A stretch of 64,000 bases of DNA from Entrophospora sp. SA101. Lineage: Eukaryota > Glomeromycota > Glomeromycetes > Entrophosporales > Entrophosporaceae. Shown here in pieces: positions 24,444-35,017 of this stretch; positions within the stretch are counted from its first letter, which is position 1, and each line of letters begins with the position of its first letter. Location: the NCBI GenBank assembly GCA_958430865.1, contig CAUDNR010000225.1, positions 55,639-119,638 on the forward strand, given 5' to 3'. The translations under genes and the position numbers were made by a program. Under the pieces are notes generated by a model. It was given only the letters and a program-made list of their open reading frames with translations. It made no database searches and was not told the origin of the DNA.

Positions 24444-27400
24444 GATTGTTTCATAAAGATCATGAAATTCACTGGTTGTAGTTTTATCCAAAAATGATAC
24501 TTATATTAATACCATTATTATTATCAGAATTTTGAAATTAGTTTTAATTGGAAAAATTACGCATTAATAGAAATCAGATTCAAACCGAATTCAACCTCTT
24601 TTTTAAGAACCAATTATCCGTTTTCAAAGTGGTTTATGGATTCAAACCAATTTGAGCCAAACCAGACTCAAACTCTACCCATTTTATAGTAATCCAGACT
24701 CCTAACAAGATTCACTGTAACAAGCTTTGATTGTGTACTAAGAAATTTTTATTAATGAAATAAAAATATATGCAATAATAATAGTAAATTCATTTTATCA
24801 TATAATAATCTTCCATTCTTGTTTGTGCTTTTTTTTAAAGAACTTTTATATAAGAAATTTCTCTTGAAACTTCTATTTGAAAATCCAATATTCTAAATTT
24901 TTTTGTTGTACATATTAATATGTAACTTCCTCATTATTATACATATTAGGGTATTCAAAGCAGTTCTATTCTGTTTCTCGTTCCTTGCTGTACAATACTT
25001 ATTAGGTGGTGGAAACCAAGATCAGCTTTGAGCAGAAAACTTCCTGGTTCCATAAACTTTATTATAGTGCTGGTTTACACAATAAAATTTATGCATTTTT
25101 TTACCAACATATAAAACTCATTATTGACTTTTGTGTATAATTAATATAAATAATAATGATGTTTGTCAGTATTAAAGAAAACCACATCTCTGAAACTGGT
25201 CAAACAATCCATCTTTGTTGCTGACGATAATATTGATATAAATTATTAATAGAGGAAGTTACCAGGAAAGTCACTGTAAACTGATTTATAATTCATTTCT
25301 GTTGGTAGGAATGTAATTGATTGGGTGATTCTATTTACATTTTTTCCAAAGCTTGGTAATTCATGGACTTTAAGAAATTCTTTATAACTTGAGTAGTTAA
25401 TATCTTATTAATTGTCATTTTTGCTTTCCATTGTGATATTCTTTTAGTATTGCTATGAACTCTTGATATAAGACCATTATTTATTAAATTTCTAATATTT
25501 CAAAGTGATTCTCACAAATTACAAGTATATTATGATCCCAGCAGTAGACTGGTTTTCTTTTTAAGACATCTGCTCATGCTTATTACACCACCATCCATCA
25601 AAAATATGATTTGTCATTATTTAAAGAAAACTTGAAAGGATTCATGTAATTTGAAAACTCTTTTTAAGGAGCCATTGATGAGTAGCCCCACTTTTTAAAA
25701 ATCAATTCTTTTTATTTATTATCTTCCATTTACATATATTCAAAGTTTCATTTGATTTAAGATTTAAAATTACATGTTGGAAAATGAATGATTTTTGTAA
25801 AATAAAAACATCATAAAAGAATAAACAATATTTACATAAAATTATAAAAATAATTTTCAATTGATCCACCCACCTTTTTAAAAACCAATCTGAAACAAGT
25901 TCTTCGCCTCCTTTTTTTAATTTCTCTCTTTTTCAATGTCATCATCAATCAAACGCTTTTTTACCCTAAACAATAAATTATTTGTTCTTTTTGCAAAAAT
26001 GTATTTAAGCAAAACCATTAATTCTTGATGTGATCAACTGAACAAACAACTCCACCATCACCTTCTAACATACTTAGTTCACCACTTGGTTGATTCATAA
26101 TTTTTTCTTTTTTAACACGATCTGATGCCTTTTATCAATACTTTTGCAAGTAGAGACATAAATTAGTTTTGAAAATATTCTAATACATCTTAATTACAAG
26201 TACAAGAAATCAAGCAAGCTTACCTTCTAACTCTGATCTTATCATGGTGCGATTTACTTGGACATTGAGTTGATGTAGTAGTAACTCATGTTAATGTTAC
26301 AGACTTTGCATTAGTGCAAGTGTTTGTATCCACCTATCCCATTCATTATCACTGCTTCTACTACTTTCTCGTCATCTTCCTCTTCTCCTTCCATAGAGTT
26401 ATATTTTCTAATTGTTGAGTACCTAGTGATAGTTATATATCTTCTTGCATAGCATCATTATTCATTTCAATAATTTACATAACCCCAGAAACGTGGCAAA
26501 TAACATTAATGACACCATTACCATCATTGGGTATATTTTTTTTAAAAAAATAGATTGTGATAAAGCAAACTTTTACAAAATAATGGTAATGGATAGATAT
26601 ATCGATACTCCATAATTTGTATCAAAATTTTTACTGTGTATAGATTTCTTTTGGTTTTAGTGATGTCAACGTTAATATTTTTATAATCACTTTGTAAATT
26701 ATTCATTAAAGCATTTACATACATCATCATATCCTCCACTGTTGAAATTAGCAAATCAAATATGGTTCGCATACAACAATATCAAGAATTAGGAAATCAT
26801 TTTGAATCGACAAATGCTACAAATTGAGGCTAAATTAGGTTTCATTAAATTTCACTTTGTAGATATTTTGCCACGTAAAATCTAATAAGGAATCAGGCGA
26901 TCCATGAAAAAGAAGAACCTTTTGGTTTTCTTATCAATCTTCACAAGTATTTTCATTCTGATTTTGATATTCTTATTGATAGTAACGTAGCCACAACCCA
27001 AAATGTGGCAAAAATGTTTACCGACAAAATAATTGTTTTGACTACAAAACTAATTGTCGTATCCGAGATGAAAATATTTATCATGTTAAAAGATAATGAC
27101 TTTGAAAAAACAAAAATAGAATATAAGTTCCATATCTTAATATGCACACATGTAAAAAGATTGAAGGTGAGTGGGTGAGTCTGTTTGATTATGATTAGTA
27201 ATTACTTTAATATTTAGTGTAATAAAAAACAGTTTTTTAAATTATTTATTAATTTTTGATTTATATCATAGAGCTGATATTGTGGAATTTATAGTGAGGG
27301 CAAAAGACTAAACAAAATCCACAAAAAAAAAATTTGTTGGTAAAGTTGAGCATTATTTTATTAAAATATTAAATTATTCACTTTTTATGTGTTATTGATG

Positions 27401-27601
27401 AGTGAATTGGTGCTTTAATATTCTATATATCCCAGGATTTGGGTTCGAACCAGATGTTCGATTCAACTGGTAAAATTGATCCGTAGATATCTGTCATCCG
27501 TTTATTCGTCATTTACTTTTAAAAATTAACCCGTCATCCGGTATTTCTCAAAAAATATATTAATATCGAACGGATTGAATGTAAACGGTAACCCGGTGAT
27601 A

Positions 27602-27992
27602 CTTTATTATTGTTATTTAAAAGATTGATTATTACCGTTAAATCACTTTTTTGTCGTTTCAACAATCTGATGATGTCTTGAGTATAAATGAGCAATCAAA
27701 TTTACCGTTGAGCCATCTGTTGCACGACGTTTTTTACAATTTTTTCAATTGTAATTAATACTGATACTTTTTTACCGTTAGGAAAATTTACTTTTACGAA
27801 CCAATTCCACACCAACTTTTTTGAAGTCGCACCTTTTTATTTATTTTAGCAACTTTAGTTCGTTTCTTAGGAATTACATTCAACACTTTTCCATCCGATT
27901 CTTCTTCTGAATTTATACAAGTAGGTTCACTTTCATTATCATCATCATTATAATTATAATCGTAAGTAATGTTACAAATAAGTAGCAAATAA
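27602..27992 (-). pseudogene. BED-finger hAT transposase remnant (copy 2)
   Basis: The copy-2 counterpart of the remnant at 5120-5510. It has the same frame breaks, the same LVWNWFVKV and LIAHLYSRHHQI pieces, and the same lost cysteine pair. It is not functional. Confidence 0.5.
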
Positions 27993-28068
27993 GGACAATG
28001 AAAATGAATCAGATAAAGATGATCATTATATGTATATTGATATATTTTTTTTAAACGCTACAAAAATA

Positions 28069-28514
28069 CAGTCGGCGCTCGATATAAGAAAGACAAAAGA
28101 CTTCACTGTGATTCATTATATAAAAAGATCGATAAAATTTTTTTACAAAAAATCCCGTGATAGATTCGATAAGTCATCCCGCAGTAATCAATTGTTTAAA
28201 GTACTCAATAGTATAAATTATGCGGCTGACTTATCGAGTCTGTGTGTGTATTACCAAATTAATACTAATTAATTACTTTATTTTTTGCGACACATTACCA
28301 AATTCAATTACACATTTTACTATATTCAATTACTTTATTTTTCACTACTATTACTATTAATAAATTTAATTACTCTATTTTTTGCGACACATTACTAAAT
28401 TCAATTACTTTATTTTTCCGACACATTACTAAAATTCAATTACTTTATTTTTCGCGACACATTACTAAAATTCAATTACTTTATTTTTCAACACTATTAC
28501 TAAATTTCATTCTT
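28069..28514. mobile_element. TIR element, right half missing
   Basis: The left end CAGTCGGCGCTCGATATA and the tandem-repeat interior are the same as at 5587-6032. The last 326 bases and the right inverted repeat are absent, because the repeat copy stops here. A transposon that inserted by itself would not end mid-body. Confidence 0.85.
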
Positions 28515-28637
28515 GTATATATGTTTGTTATATATATATATATATATAAAGAAAATGTATAATTTATTATTACGTTGGAATTAAATCATTATTAACATAT
28601 TATATTATATTATATCATATATCATATTATTATACAG

Positions 28638-28703
28638 TCGTCATTTCATTGATTCTCATGCATTAAATGAACACTATCGTGGAAAACTTCATAAAAGAGT
28701 CTT
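28638..28703 (+). pseudogene. Bud20/ZNF593-like zinc-finger exon, truncated
   Basis: After a 'tatacag' acceptor the frame reads RHFIDSHALNEHYRGKLHKR, then VF and a stop. This matches the second half of the C2H2 finger of the ribosome-biogenesis factor Bud20/ZNF593 (typically 'ECxRYFxDxxALxxHxxxKxHKRR'): L..H.....H spacing and the HKR ending are present. The Cys pair should lie in an upstream exon, but upstream is AT-rich sequence and then the 5.2-kb repeat. The match to the family stops exactly where the 77-base stretch shared with the PTAR1-like gene begins (28692). The exon therefore appears to be cut by a chimeric join. Confidence 0.6.
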
Positions 28704-28768
28704 CTAGATGCATGATATTAATTAATCCAGAGTGTTATACTGTTATTAATACAAGGTAGCTATACAAA
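28692..28768 (+). repeat. 77-base inverted copy of PTAR1-like exon sequence
   Basis: These 77 bases, ending at the N gap, are the exact reverse complement of 62072-62148 (end of exon 2 and start of intron 2 of the PTAR1-like gene). Sequence on the other side differs immediately. A fixed 77-base overlap at a contig end is what a de Bruijn-graph assembler with k=77 leaves between neighbouring edges. Confidence 0.95.
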
Positions 28769-28778
28769 NNNNNNNNNN
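28769..28778. other. Assembly gap, 10 N
   Basis: Ten unknown bases, the only gap in the window. Ten is likely a placeholder length rather than a measured size. Both sides carry 77-base copies of other places in the window. Confidence 0.99.
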
Positions 28779-28855
28779 CCTGTACATGTACATATGTAGG
28801 AATATGTGTAAAATAAAGGTAAATAATAGTTAAACAAATCATTAAAAATAAAAAA
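28779..28855 (-). repeat. 77-base inverted copy of Cdc6 intron sequence
   Basis: The first 77 bases after the gap are the exact reverse complement of 31326-31402. The shared stretch is the 3' part of a Cdc6 intron plus the first base of the next exon. The next base differs (t against a), although weaker similarity continues for a few bases in an A/T run. Confidence 0.95.
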
Positions 28856-28869
28856 TAAAAAATACCAAC

Positions 28870-29691
28870 ACTTCATCGATCTAATATAAATAGGTAATTT
28901 TTCATAAAATTGTAAATTAGAGATTCCGATAAGTATCAGACGTGATTCTTTATCATTTGCCAAGCTAAACAAATTATACAAGATATCCAGATCATTTTCA
29001 ATTATACAATCGATTTCATCTAAAATTACAACACTTTATAAAATCATATAGAACAGTTTGTTACTAATTTAGATTAGGGAAATATATATATATATATATA
29101 TATATAAGATAGAAATTAGATAGAGATAACTCACCACATTCCATGATCAATTGACATCATTAAACAATCTTCTAATACTTTTTGAGCTATTTCATTATCT
29201 TCTATAATATCTATATCTTTACAAAGTATTTCACATAATTCAATAAAAAATTTTTTGTAACTGACGTATCTACAATTTATTATAGGAGTTACTATTGGTG
29301 GAAGAAGACCAAGCAAGTGTTCTTCATCATCTATAATTTGCTCTCTGATTTCTTCTAACAAGGCAGTTTTGCCAGTTCCTGGAATGCCAGTGATATATAA
29401 ACTTCCAGGTTTTCCGTCAATGATATGACTCGTTAAAAATTCCGTAATTTCCCTACGTTCTTCTTCACGACCAATAAGTCGTTTTGGACTTGCAGTTAAG
29501 CGAAAAAGTGATTTAGCTTCTTGAAGAGCAGGTGTAGAGTAAGGTGAAGGAATGGAGTTGGAAAATAAAGAATCACGGATGGGGGTGGAAGGGGTAGAAG
29601 AAGTATCAAATACATTATAAAACCGTTGGTTTTTAGGTGTCCTATAATTTGAAGATGGGCAATTTTCTCTGGAATCTTCTGTGGTATACAT
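28870..29691 (-). CDS. CDC6: Cdc6 DNA replication initiator, N-terminal half
   Basis: Exons 29691-29135 and 29033-28870 encode the first ~240 residues of Cdc6, the AAA+ ATPase that loads the MCM helicase at origins with ORC and Cdt1. After a Ser/Thr/Pro-rich N-terminus come 'RLIGREEERREI', Walker A GIPGTGKT, Walker B VVILDEID and a sensor-1-like LILIGISN, then LPIYIRSMKC. Exon 2 ends at a donor (AAGT|GTTGGT). The intron then runs into the gap, and the rest of the protein lies on the opposite strand at 31402-32246. Joining the two halves keeps phase (…RSMKC|EPKQVSF…), and the total is 494 residues. SP and TP sites in the N-terminus could be CDK targets. Confidence 0.9.
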
Positions 29692-30614
29692 TATGAATAT
29701 TTTTTTTAAAAAATCAATTAATTATTGTTTGAAAATTTTTAAAGGGGAAAAATATTTTTGAACGTCTTGCACGTAAATAATAATATTCCGGACAACACGT
29801 AGGCTCTTAATCCCGTCAAAAAAGTTCGTGCGTCACTTGAATTTTGGCGATTATATCTATTTTTATTTTTATTTTTAACAAATTAATTGAATAAATTCTT
29901 TGTATACTACTAGTTTTCAATAATTTATTCATATTCATTATTTTTAAATGTTACCCGATCACCAATTACCGGTTCAAGAGAATGAATTTAAAGCTATTCG
30001 TTCATGTTAAAGAGAACATGAAATTATCCTTCCAATTGTAATATCTTAATTTAACAAGTATTAGATTAGAACAAAGAGAAGAGTTACCAGAAATAAGGGG
30101 ACTAAATGATTGAACCTTTAGAACATATATAACGTTGTAATTTTCTTAACTTATTATCGTGTGTGAAATATTAAAATTTTGGGGTGGGTGTTTTGATATG
30201 AAATTCTGATTGGCTAATTTGAATTTCACGTAGTGAATTGTACTGTACGCACAACATCTTCACCCAACAATATATAATAAACATATCTTTAAGAACAAAT
30301 ACAAACTTGAAATAATAACGGGCTAGTCTTTCTGTCTAATCAATTTTTTTTTTTTGAGATATTGTTTAGCGAGGTATTGTGTACTAGGGAGTGGCTATAC
30401 GGATTAGTAAAACCTATATGGTGATAGTTTAGAGAAGTAAAGCATATATATAAATTATTATTTGTGACTCGAACACGATCCCACAATATGCTAAAATAAA
30501 AATAAATTATTGCTACCGAACTTGCATTTAAAATTGATGAGGAAATACGTAATAATGCAATGTGTTGATTTTGATAGAGAAAGTAGAAAGGTTTATTTAT
30601 TCTTCTGAATTAAC
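29692..30614. other. Intergenic between Cdc6 half and kinase remnant
   Basis: It contains the presumed Cdc6 promoter just beyond 29691. The rest is AT-rich without a supportable gene; a 62-codon frame on the minus strand (30614-30802) is antisense to the kinase remnant. Confidence 0.4.
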
Positions 30615-30975
30615 TAATGCAAGGAATGAAAGGGCAGAATGTGACAGGTGTAAATCAACAATATACTCTGATAAGTTCTGTGAAGATGTATTGGTATACA
30701 ATTACAAAGTCTTTTCACCACTTGAACATCTGGAATAACATGGTTGATAATTTTATTCAACTTGCATTTTAGTATTAGAATGGATGGATACCTTTTGGGC
30801 AATTTGAAGGAGTAGCAAAGTTAACTGAAGATGGACTTGGTTCAATTTATACTGCTACATGGACAAGAAGAAGAAAAATTGATTATGGTGAAAATAAAAA
30901 GGAGCTTAGTTATTTCAGAGAGCCAAATGTAGCATTAAAAAGTTTAAATGATTCAAGAAAAGGCCTTTTTGATAG
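30615..30975 (+). pseudogene. Protein kinase fragment, frame-broken
   Basis: Readable pieces in order: NERAECDRCKSTIYSDKFCE (two Cys pairs), stops, then 'GWIPFGQFEGVAKLTEDGLG' followed by SIYTATWTRR, a stretch ending NVALKSLNDSRK, and GLFDR. The middle piece is a glycine-rich loop region with a VALK lysine, so the kinase N-lobe is present. HRD and DFG motifs are absent. Stop codons between the Cys module and the kinase part make it a pseudogene of the same family as the remnants at 8936 and 12169. It lies inside the segment that appears inverted relative to Cdc6. Confidence 0.65.
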
Positions 30976-31325
30976 GTAGGTAGTTGTCTTTAAACAAAAA
31001 AGCGAGAGTTAGTAATCACCCTATAAACATAACCATCTTACAAAACGTCACAACATATCAGGAAAACAGTAACATGTATTCTACGCATATTCTACACAAT
31101 ATAAGTATATGTTTTTAATATTTGCTTATTCTATGTTAAAACCCCTCAAATTGTGTAGAATGTATGCTACTAGCTTTCCTGGTAAGAGGGATTGCATGAT
31201 CCAAAGCACACCCTTATTTCTTTGGGCTCGTCTGATGAAGACGAAGAAGAAATTAAGCTAATATTTTTCTTTTCTCTATTTTTAAGTTCAATCCAAATTT
31301 TTAATCGCTTCTGTTGTATTTTTTT
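30976..31325. other. Spacer before the Cdc6 C-terminal half
   Basis: It includes an imperfect inverted 'gtgtagaatgt' / 'attctacacaat' pair (31070-31170) and a short frame MHDPKHTLISLGSSDEDEEE from 31192. The start of sequence shared with the minus-strand Cdc6 intron is at 31326. Cdc6 exon 2 is not here. Confidence 0.4.
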
Positions 31326-31402
31326 TTTTTTATTTTTAATGATTTGTTTAACTATTATTTACCTTTATTTTACACATATTCCTACATATGTACATGTACA
31401 GG
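31326..31402 (+). repeat. 77-base partner of the sequence right of the gap
   Basis: Exact reverse complement of 28779-28855. On this side it leads directly into Cdc6 exon 3. Upstream of 31326 the sequence no longer matches the Cdc6 intron and donor, so the join at this point is the probable error or rearrangement breakpoint. Confidence 0.95.
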
Positions 31403-32246
31403 TGAACCGAAACAAGTTAGTTTTACACCATATAACGATTCTCAAATTATGGAAATAATTAAAGATCGTCTTTTAGCTGCAGCCTCTGCAGAAAAGGAAA
31501 ATTCAATTATGATGTCAGAAAAACCAATATCATCATCTTTGATGCAAGATAAAGCAATTGAGCTTTGTGCAAAAAAAGTTGCTGCTTGTAATGGTGATTT
31601 AAGATTAGCGTTGAATATTTGCATGAAAGCGATTGAACTGGTAGAAGAAGAATTAGAAGAAAAGGAAACAGAAGAAAAAAAATTGGAAGAAAAGGAAAAG
31701 GACAGAAAGAAATCAATAAAAAAAACGGTTCTTTCAGATTCTGAAAATTCATTAGAACAACAACAAAAAATTTCAATGCCAGAAATTACAATTACACATA
31801 TTAATCAAATTATTAATACAGACATCATCATTTCACCTATTACAAATAGATTGCGATCTTTGAATCATGCACAAAGTATGGCATTATTCGCAATAGTATG
31901 TTTAATCAAGAAAAAAGAGAAAAAAATTGATCTTACAAAGGTAAATAAAATAAAATAAAATAAAAACAACGAGATTAATCAATTATTTAATAAATAAATA
32001 AATAAATATTTTTTTAATTAGATACAAGAATTTCTACAAGTATTTTCAAAAAGGAATCCCACTTTGCCATTGGAAACTAATTTGTGTTCTTTAAAAGCAG
32101 CAACTGAAGTACTTAAAAATTCCAATGTAATCAAAATATCTAGAGCTAATAAGATCACTTTGAGTGTTAGAGCGAAGGATGTTGAAGATATCTTAAAAGA
32201 CAAGAAGCCTTTATTGAAGAAAGCTTTGATGTTAATTAAAGATTGA
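31402..32246 (+). CDS. CDC6: Cdc6 DNA replication initiator, C-terminal half
   Basis: Exons 31402-31940 and 32022-32246. The first begins in mid-protein (EPKQVSFTPYNDSQIMEIIK, matching the 'K..FPPY...QI..ILQDRL' region of Cdc6). It continues with the sensor-2 helix region (AAKKVAACNGDLRLALNICM pattern), a Glu/Lys-rich insert, and the winged-helix DNA-binding domain (AQSMALFAIVCLIKKKEKKI, then QEFLQVFSKRNPTLP and ending LLKKALMLIKD). There is no start codon or promoter of its own. It is the missing 3' part of the minus-strand half at 28870-29691. Confidence 0.9.
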
Positions 32247-33641
32247 TCGATCTAATTATTTTTTTATTTGATTAATTGATAATCTTTGCTTGGTTGATTA
32301 ACAAGTAAAACATTTGTTTGTGATATTTTTGCAAATATATCAAATTTTTAATAAAAAATTTTTAATCATTTATCACTTTCATATCTTGAGTATTATTAAA
32401 GTATTTGCAGCATAAAAAAAACTCTGAATTTTAGAATAATATTGAGGGTGTTTCACTATTACTAAGTTCCAAGGTCGATGATTTTTTTCTGCTTTTAGCA
32501 AAAAACCGCAGAAATCGCAAAAGTATGTATCAAAAGCAGAAATGCGAAGAATTATATCCAAAATTGGTAGTAGATAGATAATTAAAACATTTTGAAGCCT
32601 AAAAACTATTAATACATGTAATATATATATATATATAAGCAAGAAATGAAGTCAATTAGTCATTTTACATTTAACATTTTTTTTTTTTTATTGGATTTAA
32701 ATTTCGTTTTTTGAGTAGAGTATTATTATTAATTTTATGACATATTAATACTTTTGGCATTTGATGACAATAGCAAAATAAGTGATCAAAATAATCTGTT
32801 CCGAGTACATATCATAATAATTAATTAAAAAAATGGCGTCATTAAAGATGCCGTACAAATCTTATAATCACCCTCAATTTTTTGTGAATATTGATTGATT
32901 TTTTTTTAAAAAAAGGTCATATTCTTTAACGTATATATAAATAAAATTGATCGAACTTTAATTATTCAAAAGAAGATTTTATTTATCTTATAAAATAGCA
33001 TACATGTACGAAATAAAATAATACCATTATCCGTAACATCAAATTTATTTAATATTAATAAACGTAATTGGCAATAAAATCTCAAGCTTATTTTCTTCTT
33101 TGACTGTTTTAGAGCTCATTTTTGTGAATCTTGAAACAATTTTCATTATAAAATAACTTCCAATGGCTAAGAATAGCCCTTTAAAAAACCAAATGTTGAA
33201 TAACAGTGTGAATTTCTGTTTATTCATACAAAATATCTGCAATAACGTAATAAATCAAGCTTTAAGTCTTTAAAGTCATACTCTGTATATATAACGAACT
33301 CATTTCTCCGATGCTAATGCTAATCAAATTAGGTGATCTTTTCTATTAAAGTCATTATAATCCGTGTTCATTCACTTTAAGATGTGGATCTTTTTTAGTG
33401 GTGTAGAAACTTTGAGTTGTTGATGTTATTATTCTATAAAGGGTAAATAAATAATCATTATTGGGATAGTTTTTTTGATTGATTGATCAAGCAATTGATT
33501 GATTGATTAAATATCAGATATTCTATTTATCTATGGATAATAATACCAATAATTAATAATAAAATCGTCCAAAGATTTTACAAAAATTTTCTTTCATTCA
33601 ATACAGTTAAGGTCAAACATTATCATTATTGTCATTATACT
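32247..33641. other. Intergenic, promoter of the C1-THF synthase gene
   Basis: AT-rich. A 65-codon minus-strand frame (33045-33242) has one hydrophobic segment (FLAIGSYFIM) but no family match, and I do not call it a gene. Repeated 'gattgattgattga' at about 33475-33507 lies upstream of the start at 33642. No promoter element can be named with confidence. Confidence 0.4.
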
Positions 33642-34979
33642 ATGGCGAAATTAATTGATGGAAAAGCTATTGCAAAGTGAATTTATTTTATTTTATTTTA
33701 TTTTAATCTGGTATTTCAATTTTATCCAAAAACTCATTCCCGGATTTATTAATAAATGTGTATAAAAGATCTATCAGATGTGAAATAAGCGAAGAAATTA
33801 AAGAGTATCAAGCAAAATTTCCAACTTTTAGACCACATCTTGCCATAATTCAAATTGGTAAGAGAGAGGATTCTACTGTTTATATTCAACAGAAAAAACG
33901 TGCTGCCGAGGAAGTAGGCTTTTCTTATTTAATATATCCAATTATGTCATGTGATATATATAGTAAAAAAAAAATTTTACAAAAATTAGATTGGAATTGA
34001 ATTTAGCATATTCAAGAAAGAGGAAGATATTTCACAAAATGAGGTAGATATTCAAGTAATGTTAATTTATAATAATAATATGACGTCATGTTGATTTGAT
34101 TTATTTTATTTTATAGTTGCTATCGATAATTGATGATTTGAATGAAAATCCATCAATTCACGGATTATTGGTGCAATTGCCTTTACCAAATCATATTAAT
34201 AAAGAAATTGTTACTGAAAAAATCAATCCTAAAAAAGATGTTGATGGGTAAATTAATGACGATAATACTTGGAAATGTATACATGCATGTATTTTTATTA
34301 ATTTAATTGATTATAAAAATTAGTTTTCATGTTGATAATATTGGAAGTTTGGTTAAAAGAAATGGCGAAAGAACATTTTTACCTTGTACACCAAAAGGAA
34401 TTCTTGAACTATTAAATCGGACTGGTAAAATAATATTGGAAATTTAAAAATTTAAATTTAATATAAGTTAATAAAATTTAAAATTAGGTGTTGAGATTGC
34501 TGGTAAATGTGCTGTCGTAGTTGGACGCAGTGAAATAGTGGTAAGATTAAGATTATTAATAATAATATAAATATAGTAATAAATATAATAATAAATATAA
34601 TAATAATAATTAGGGATTTCCAATGTTTGCTTTGTTATCACATAAAGATGCAACGGTTACTTTGTGTCATTCTAAAACAAAGAACTTGGATGAAATTGTT
34701 TGTACCAATTCTTTCATAATTTTCTTTATAATGATCCTAATGATCATAACCTTCATCATATTAATAATAACCATTATTAATAACTAGGTTAAAACGGGTG
34801 ATATTTTAGTTGTAGCAATTGGGCGTCCTGAATATATAAAGGGTGAATGGATAAAACCAGGTGCAATTGTAATTGACGTTGGAACAAATGCCATCGAAGG
34901 TTAATATTATAATAATAATAATAATAATATTTTCATTTTCATTTCAATGAAAACTACTACAAACACATACACATTTAAA

Positions 34980-35017
<38 letters not shown>

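Larger units (their letters stand above)
23327..28514. repeat. 5,188-base direct repeat, copy 2
   Basis: Same orientation as copy 1 (845-6032), offset 22,482, with no differences found. Its left edge falls inside or just after a short coding exon. Its right edge falls inside the TIR element, whose right half is missing here. Only 254 bases separate its end from the 10-N gap. Identity with no substitutions means a duplication too recent to have diverged, or one sequence used twice in assembly. Confidence 0.95.

Noticed and set aside
845..28514. The two 5.2-kb repeats as long terminal repeats of a giant retroelement
   Set aside because: The sequence between them holds host-type kinase and F-box genes, no reverse transcriptase or integrase, and the repeat ends fall inside another element.
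28760..28981. 73-codon minus frame crossing the gap
   Set aside because: It is Cdc6 exon 2 read through its intron into the Ns, not a separate gene.
33045..33242. 65-residue single-helix membrane protein upstream of the C1-THF synthase gene
   Set aside because: One hydrophobic segment is expected by chance in AT-rich DNA, and no homologue family is recognised.
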